DNA from: Chrysochromulina tobinii
Taxonomy: Eukaryota; Haptophyta; Prymnesiales; Chrysochromulinaceae
DNA length: 13,280 nucleotides
NCBI GenBank assembly: GCA_001275005.1
Contig: JWZX01002059.1
Span: 1-13,280 of the forward strand
Direction of reading: 5' to 3'
A program made the translations under genes and the position numbers. Every line of letters starts with the position of its first letter. Positions within the stretch are counted from its first letter, which is position 1. Under the pieces are notes generated by a model. The model saw only the letters and a list, made by a program, of their open reading frames with translations. It ran no database searches and was not told the origin of the DNA. Shown here piece after piece: positions 8,459-13,280 of this stretch.

Positions 8459-9386
8459 ATGGCAGAAAGGACGTATGGTTTCCCAGGCAAGCTCCCGGCT
8501 GCTTGGTCACACAAGATCCCGGAGTGGTCGCAAAAGATTCCAGACCGCCAGAAGGTAACGGCTGCGTATGTGGCGGCACGTGAAGCCATCGGCAGCTTAT
8601 CCATCGGAAGGCTTTGTGGTACGCTTGGCGATGATGATGACGAGGAGTATCAAAACATGTGCGTGCTGCTGCAACGCGTGCGTAAGCATGACCCCATGAC
8701 CGCAGTTTGCTCGCGTTCGCAGGACGCGCCGGAGGCTCATGCTCGGCGAGGAGGAGGAGCACGCGCGAGGCGTTGACCATCCAACGGACCGGCTAGCTTC
8801 CTATGTATCTCCTGCAATCCCGCTGCCGACAACCCCTGTCACAACCCCTGTCACAATTGCAGCGACGGACTCGAGCGCACCTGCGCCAGCTACGAGGCGC
8901 GCCGCAACTGTAGCGCCGGGCTCGAGTGCACCTGCGTCAGCCACGAAACACGTCACCATCGCAGAGCCCGCATCGAGGGCACCTGAGATGCAACACACGC
9001 AGTCCGGGCGGCCATCACCGTCCCCTCCACAGCCGCAGACGCACATGCCGCTGCACTCATACGCTGCGCCTCCACAGCCGGTGCTACCTTCGCCCCCACC
9101 ACAGGCAGCAGTGCAGCCTTCACGGCCGCCGGCCCCACATGCTCAACCGACAAACCTCACGCTGCCGCCGCCGCTGCCACCGGAGCTGCCACTAAAGGAG
9201 CCGGTAGACGCAGCAGAGGATCTGATCCCAGTCAAGGGCGGGCTGGACACCATCGCATCGCAGCGAACGGATGATTCGCCAGCAGAAGGCGGTAGCATCG
9301 AAGATCTGATGGCTGCCGTTGCTCGACTCGAAGAGCAGGGCCGTTTGGTGGAAGCATCGGCCTTGATGGCGAGGGGACTGCGCTGA
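8459..9386 (+). CDS. Proline-rich protein of unknown function (two exons)
   Basis: Proposed exons 8459-8658 and 8723-9386, with a 64-bp intron (donor GTGCGT, acceptor TTCGCAG, phase 2), giving 287 residues. I do not recognise the family. The N-terminal 80 residues are the most protein-like: MAERTYGFPGKLP, two tryptophans (W16, W23), a helix around 31-50, then an acidic DDDDEEYQN junction. The middle (about 95-225) is Pro/Ala/Ser/Thr-rich with 17-residue degenerate repeats and is probably disordered. The last 30 residues (SIEDLMAAVARLEEQGRLVE...) form a predicted amphipathic helix. The splice rests on the frame change between the acidic exon-1 end and the EEEE-containing exon-2 start; skipping it gives a shorter product ending at 8776. 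The ATG at 8459 has the same CACGATGGC context as the NDK-like gene. It is divergent from SFT2. A scaffold or adaptor role is only a guess. Confidence 0.55.
8868..8990 (+). repeat. Degenerate 51-bp repeat inside the proline-rich gene
   Basis: The word CTCGAG(C/T)GCACCTGCG recurs, with TCGAG at 8871, 8922 and 8973, exactly 51 bp apart, the third copy partial and diverged. The encoded unit is 17 residues, SSAPA-x-ATR-type. The multiple-of-three period supports translation in this frame. Confidence 0.7.
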
Positions 9387-9451
9387 CGCTGCGCGCCAAG
9401 CCGCACGTTCTCCACGTTGCGCCTTTGCCATGTCCATGGCCCGCCATGGCC

Positions 9452-9483
9452 CGGCCGCGGACCCCAACGGCCGCGGACCCCAA
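9452..9483 (+). repeat. 16-bp direct doublet
   Basis: CGGCCGCGGACCCCAA occurs twice back to back (9452-9467 and 9468-9483), followed by a partial third start (ACGGCCCC). The two copies are identical. It lies just after a CCATGGCCCGCCATGGCCC near-repeat, so the area is slippage-prone. Confidence 0.85.
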
Positions 9484-9509
9484 ACGGCCCCTCAGCAGCA
9501 GGATCTCTC

Positions 9510-9888
9510 CTGAACATCAAGGCCACTTTTGTGTGCGGCCGATGGTGGGCCGTATGTCGTGTCGGTGCGCGACGTGCCCCCGATGGCTAATGCGGCGTGG
9601 CATGGGGGGGCGCGTGCAGCCAATGACACGAGCATGCGTCACTCTTGGCATTCGCGGTGAGAAGTCGGCCACTCGGGTCGTTCGGTCGATGGAATGCCGA
9701 TCGCACAGTTTACGAAGGAGCTGCCAGGCGAGCTGTGGTTCTCCTCGCCTGCGCCGTGGGCCCGCGCCGCGGCGTGTGGCGCGAACCGCATCCGTGGAGC
9801 GGCCTCCATGTACCTGTACGATCGTCGACACCCGGGCGGGTCGCGGGGCGGGGCCCCGGGCGCGCGGCCAAACGGGGTTCGGGGTTAA
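9510..9888 (+). pseudogene. Possible decayed coding fragments, family unknown
   Basis: Two pieces in one frame look more like protein than background. The first, 9541-9657, reads DGGPYVVSVRDVPPMANAAW and on to a stop at 9658; just upstream, 9510-9539 in another frame reads LNIKATFVCG, as if one base had been gained or lost between them. The second, 9694-9888, reads MPIAQFTKELPGELWFSS and on to a stop at 9886-9888. The intervening TGA sits in GTGAGA and could be an intron donor, but no acceptor restores the better frame. This may be a broken gene or chance in GC-rich DNA. Confidence 0.2.
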
Positions 9889-10441
9889 TACGATACCGCG
9901 CAGTCCTGTTTTTCGGTAGCAACGCAACCGCGCCGGCGTAGGGGCGCGTACCCCTGGCCTTTACCGGGCCGGGGAATCCGCGGAGCGGGCACGCGCCGAA
10001 CGTCACTCTCGTCGGTTTCAGAACAACTTCGGAATACCAGAAACCACGGACTGGGCATAACGAAACGGCGCACGGCATTGTACGCCTCAGATTTAGTCGA
10101 CGAACTGACCTTTTTCTCCTCACTGGCATCCGAGACTCCACCGTCTCGGCGCCGACGGCGTTTCTGTCTCGTTTGAGCGGTCGCATCTCCCATGCAGACG
10201 CGTTTTTCGTGCGCTCCTCGCCAAAGCAGGGCTCGTCGATGCGGAGCTCATCGCCTGAAGCGGAGCGAGGACGCATGGCGCCTTCGCGACGGCATCAAGC
10301 ATCTAACGCGTGTCGCAGAAAATGCTCGTCCATGGAATTCAAATTTCCCGCTTCGCTTCAAACGTTCAAACCTTATCCGCATCCTAACTGTCTCTGGTCA
10401 TCCTGCTGGCCTGAGGCATGCAGGCGGGTGGATCTTGCGCT

Positions 10442-11251
10442 ATGGACGTAGACGAAGATTGGATGGGATTTCTACTCGATCCGGACGAGCCCCTGCCCAA
10501 CCCCAACAATCTAGGCATGGTTCTGCCTCTGGTTCTGCCCGTCGTCACGCCAGTACCAACGCGGCGGGTGCACTTCGACTACGCGGCCATGCCGTTCGCG
10601 ATGGGCGAGCATGAAACACCAGAGCAGCACCAGCCCGGAGTAGAGCCGCCACCGCCGCCGCCGAATCCACCACGGCTTCAACAGCCGCCACCGCCTCAAC
10701 AGCGGCCACCGCTTCAACAACGGCCGTTCACTTTTGAGCCACTGCACCCAACGCCGCAGGGCGCTCAGGGCGCAACGCCACAGTCGGCTGCAGGCGGCTG
10801 CAAGAGTTGCCGGGGCCAGCACCGCCCGCACACGTGCGGCCGTGCTCGAACAAATTTAGCCGCGCCCGCGCCCATGCTGTCGCCGTTTCCCTCGGCTGTC
10901 GCCGTTGCCGCAGCCGTGGCCGCCGCCGCGACCACCGCCGACGCTGACGCTGCCGCGCCTCGGCAGCCGCCACAGCAGCCGCCACAGCAGCCGCCACAGC
11001 AGCCGCCACAGCAGCCGCCACAGCGGCCGCCACAGCAGCCGCCACTCCCGCAACGACAGCCGTTCACGTTTGAGCAACAGCACCCAACGCCGCAGGGTGC
11101 GCAAGGCGCAACGCCACGGAAGGCTGCAGAAGGCTGCCCACGCTGCCGGGGCCAGCACCGCGAGCACACGTGTGGCCGTGCAAGGGCTCCTCGGCCAAAA
11201 AAACAGCCTCGGCGGGACCCGGCTGCGGAGCCGGCTGCCCGGCGAAATCCA

Positions 11252-11292
<41 letters not shown>

Positions 11293-13280
11293 TGGCCGTG
11301 TATGCTGCTTGCCTGCTGAGCACGCGCCTGCGGCGTCTGCTGCGCGTGCCTGCGCCGTGCGCTTGCCGCTGCTGCGCTCGCTGCCGCTGCGGCCTGCTAA
11401 ACGTGCTTGTCGCGATTAGGGAGACCATCGTGACACCTGACTCACCCTCGGGCCGGTCGCCGGAGCCGTTCAGCTCGCTGCTGCTGCGCTTGCTGCGGCT
11501 GCGCTCTCGCCGCTGCTGCACTCGCCGCTGCTGCGCCCGCTGCTGCTGCGCCCACTGCTGACGTCTGCTGCTGCACACCGCCGAGTGTACGCCTCAGGTC
11601 AACGATGATGGCGAAGAAGATGGTGAAGACATTGATGGTGACAACAATGACGATGATCGTGACCACCAGGAGCGGCGACCACCAGGAGCAGCGCGTCCAA
11701 GAGCCGAGAATGCTGCACCAAGTATGGCAGAGAGCGTGGACGCGGTGCTGCAGAAAGTGCCATGGGCAGCCCGTACGACTGTGTCGTATTTCGAGGACTT
11801 CGCGCAAGACGACGGCGACGAGGTGCAGTGGATTCGAAAGCGGGTCAACGTCCAAGGTATTTGCTGGCAACCAACGGCTGCGGAGCTCGCCCCGTTCACG
11901 GTCAGCGCGGCAGATGCGAAAAGCCGTGTAGCCAAAGCAGAACTCAACCCAGCGCGGTATGCGTGGCTCTGCGCATTCGCAGCGCACGAGAAGGCGCCGC
12001 CTGTGCAGGCAACTGGCAGGCACGCTCAGAACGAGGCGTTCATTCAAGGTGGAGTGAACCCGTCGTACGCGGTGAGGGAGGTCGCTGATGGACACATGCT
12101 GCATGCTCGCCATGCTCATGAGCTCGTGGTGCAGGCCATACAATGGGAACGCGACCGTGTCACTGATGAGATGCATGCGCTACGGGATCAAAACGAGTTG
12201 CTTCGCAAGGCGCTCAAACTGACTCCAGTTCTCCACGATGTGGACCATCAAGCAAAGGGCAGGGGCAACAAGTACCACCGCTCCCGCTTATCCCCGGCAC
12301 TGATACGAAAGTTGAAGCCATACGCTACTCTTAAACCTTCACAGAGGACACAACGGCTAAAGATGATTCGAGTGGCGTGCATGATGCTGAAAGCATGCTC
12401 AGGAGGTATGGCAGCCCCCTTCCCTGCCCTAGCCTCCGCGCTTGCGCTGCCGCCGCGCTCGCTGACGCTGCGCTCGCTGCTGCTGTGCCCGCTGCGCTCG
12501 CTGCTGCTGTGCTCGCTGCTGCTGTGCTCGCAGATGCTGTGCTCGCGCCACCGCTGTGCTCGCGCCGCTGCTCTGCTCGCGCCACCGCTGTGCTCGCGCC
12601 GCTGCTCTGCTCACGCCACCGCTGCGCTCGCGGCTGCTCTGCTCACGCCACCGCTGCGCTCGCCGCTGCTCTGCTCACGCCACCGCTGCGCTCGCCGCTG
12701 CCGCTGCGCTGGCACCACCGCTGCGCTCTCCGCTGCTGCTGCGCTCGCGCCGCCGCTGCGCTCTCCGCTGCTCCTCGCTGCGCTCGCGCCACCGCTGCGC
12801 TTGCCGCTGCCGCTGCGCTCGCACGCTGCGCTCTCCTCTGCTGCTGCGCTCGCGCCACCGCTGCGCTCGCACCGCTGCTGTGCTCGTGCCACCGCTCTTG
12901 CTGCGCTCTCCGCTGCTGCTGTGCTCTCGCGCCGCTGCTGTGCTCTCGCGCCACCGATCACGCCGCTGCTGTGCTCGCGCCGCCGATCACGCCGCTGCTG
13001 TGCTCGCGCCGCCGCTGCTCTGCTCGCACCACCGCTGTGATCGCGCCGCTGCTGTGCTCGCACCGCCGCTGTGCTCGCGCCGCCACTGCTCTGCTCGCAC
13101 CGTTGCTGTTCTTGCGCCACTGCTGTGCTCGCGGTGCTGCTGTGCTAGCGCCGCTGCTGCGCTAGCGCCGCTGCTGCGCTCGCCGCTGCTGCGCTCACCG
13201 CTGCTGCTTGCACGTTCTCTTGACTCACAGGGAGCAGCTCCGATGACTCGGACAAGATGATGGCTGACCTTGTCCGCATG
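10442..13280 (+). CDS. Large low-complexity protein with duplicated Cys/His motif (spliced, 3' end outside window)
   Basis: Proposed exons 10442-11299, 11598-12405 and 13231-13280+, giving 572 residues to the window edge. Family not recognised. Exon 1 (286 residues): acidic/aromatic start MDVDEDWMGFLLDPDEP; Pro/Gln region; then two copies of a 43-residue unit (94-136 and 206-248) ending C-x2-C-x3-H-x2-H-x-C (C120-C132 and C232-C244), a plausible zinc knuckle; a PPQQ repeat between them; and 14 aspartates (271-284). Exon 2 opens with more acid (VNDDGEEDGEDIDG), then a folded-looking domain (VDAVLQKVPWAARTTVSYFE... NPARYAWLCAF), a coiled coil (ERDRVTDEMHALRDQNELLRK) and a basic segment (RLSPALIRKLKPYATLKPSQ). 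Both donors are GTATG; acceptors CTCAG and CACAG. Phases are 0 then 1, and acid continues across the first junction. The start at 10442 was chosen over 10418 by content. A nucleic-acid-associated or mobile-element protein is possible; that is inference. Confidence 0.6.
10721..11185 (+). repeat. Duplicated 129-bp coding unit with Cys/His motif
   Basis: 10721-10849 and 11057-11185 encode 43-residue units identical at 34 positions. Both contain PFTFE, HPTPQGAQGATP, CRGQH and HTCGRAR. They are separated by an Ala-rich and a PPQQ-repeat region. The Cys and His positions are all kept while flanking residues vary, which fits selection on a metal-binding motif. Confidence 0.85.
10964..11047 (+). repeat. 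12-bp repeat encoding PPQQ
   Basis: Seven 12-bp units based on CAGCCGCCACAG; the first five are identical, the sixth begins CGG and the seventh ends CTC. The period is in frame and encodes a Pro-Pro-Gln-Gln tract between the two Cys/His units, likely an extended flexible linker. Confidence 0.9.
11252..11293 (+). repeat. GAC trinucleotide tract (Asp14) next to a splice donor
   Basis: Thirteen GAC codons then one GAT, ending six bases before the proposed donor at 11300. Pure triplet runs of this size usually vary in length between individuals. The aspartate run merges, after splicing, with the acidic start of exon 2. Confidence 0.9.
11300..11597 (+). other. Intron 1 of the Cys/His gene, partly repeat-derived
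   Basis: 298 bp, GTATGC ... GCCTCAG, phase 0. Its two flanks (about 11300-11395 and 11470-11575) consist of GCTGCTGCGCTCGC-type words, with an ordinary 75-bp stretch between. The same words make up the whole of intron 2. Reading through gives a Cys/Ala/Leu-rich tail stopping at 11419, unlike either neighbour. Confidence 0.65.
12406..13230 (+). other. Intron 2 of the Cys/His gene, 825 bp
   Basis: Donor GTATGG after codon position 1 (G at 12405); acceptor TTCTCTTGACTCACAG ending 13230. Joining gives GGG and continues SSSDDSDKMMADLVRM in frame to the window edge, a hydrophilic coding-like stretch. The 3' end has a pyrimidine tract and TTGACTC, one of the few A-containing branch-point candidates. 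Almost all of the interior is the repeat array listed next. Confidence 0.65.
12430..13212 (+). repeat. Adenine-depleted tandem array of GCTGCTGTGCTCGCGCC-type units
   Basis: Imperfect tandem units built from CACCGCTG(T/C)GCTCGC and GCTGCTCTGCTC. CACCGCTG starts at 12549, 12583, 12617, 12649 and 12681 (spacing 34, 34, 32, 32); a later form with GATCACGCCGCTGCTG repeats at 29 bp. By hand count there are about 34 A in 12421-13200 (roughly 4%), and none in 12721-12780. The periods are not multiples of three, arguing against a coding role. Because every stop codon, on either strand, needs an A on this strand, the array is open in several frames for no biological reason. Confidence 0.85.

Larger units (their letters stand above)
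9387..10441. other. Gene-poor stretch between two plus-strand genes
   Basis: About 1.05 kb with no complete gene I can defend. It contains a 16-bp doublet (9452-9483), possible decayed coding pieces (9510-9888), and a minus-strand frame 9885-10193 with mixed-charge composition but no recognisable domain. The last 250 bases before 10442 are AT-richer and probably include the promoter and 5' UTR of the next gene. Confidence 0.45.

Noticed and set aside
9710-10276. Overlapping minus-strand frames 9710-10276 and 9885-10193
   Set aside because: Arg/Pro-rich composition typical of GC-rich shadow frames. The shorter one (MGDATAQTRQKRRRRRDGG...) has some mixed charge but no recognisable domain or conserved neighbour, so it is left as unproven.
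11442-12176. 244-codon minus-strand frame
   Set aside because: It is antisense to exon 2 and intron 1 of the Cys/His gene; the sense strand has acidic, coiled-coil and basic segments that make a better protein.
11724-13040. Reading exon 2 straight through into the repeat array as a 438-residue protein
   Set aside because: The frame stays open only because the array lacks A; a donor in the right place and an in-frame acceptor with coding-like sequence at 13231 fit better.
12331-13120. Minus-strand Gln/Arg/Ser/Ala-rich frames across the array
   Set aside because: They are reverse complements of the same A-poor repeat; there is no start context or non-repetitive part to support a gene.
1-13280. 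tRNA, rRNA or other structured RNA genes
   Set aside because: Scanning by eye for the T-loop GTTCRA with matching stems found only matches inside protein genes; a covariance-model search was not possible here.

Overview
The window looks like nuclear DNA of a GC-rich, gene-dense unicellular eukaryote. The evidence is short GT..AG introns with intact coding on both sides, eukaryote-only genes (a CEP70-like centrosome/basal-body protein and an SFT2 Golgi membrane protein), a eukaryotic class Ia ribonucleotide reductase large subunit, and long Pro/Gln/Ala/Asp low-complexity proteins. A flagellated alga is my best guess, with a haptophyte or similar chromist more likely than a green alga. That assignment is inference from style and gene content, not from a marker gene.

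Layout, left to right: (1) 1-429, no gene recognised, AT-rich left edge with a small palindrome/hairpin. (2) 430-2478 minus, CEP70-like coiled-coil protein. (3) 2479-2622, a 144-bp divergent promoter gap. (4) 2623 to about 4078 plus, a spliced nucleoside diphosphate kinase-family protein in which the two halves of the NDK fold occur in swapped order; its first intron holds four copies of a 15-bp repeat. (5) 4079-4996, convergent intergenic DNA. (6) 4997-7363 minus, intronless ribonucleotide reductase large subunit with all key residues. (7) 7364-7617, intergenic. (8) 7618-8322 minus, SFT2-like four-span Golgi transport protein. (9) 8323-8458, a second short divergent gap. (10) 8459-9386 plus, a two-exon proline-rich protein of unknown function. 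(11) 9387-10441, no convincing gene, but possible decayed coding fragments. (12) 10442 to beyond the right edge, plus, a spliced gene of unknown function with a duplicated Cys/His motif, a poly-Asp tract and two introns filled with related GCTGCGCTC-type repeats; the second intron is 825 bp, almost free of adenine, and splices in frame to an exon reaching the window end.

Functional links: ribonucleotide reductase makes deoxynucleoside diphosphates and NDK makes triphosphates from diphosphates, so consecutive steps of dNTP supply sit as convergent neighbours here. CEP70, the NDK-like gene and RNR would all be plausible in a proliferating or flagellated cell, but shared regulation is only a guess. 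The most unusual items are the permuted NDK architecture, the adenine-depleted repeat intron (which opens all six reading frames and so creates many false ORFs), and the shared repeat vocabulary of the two introns of the last gene.
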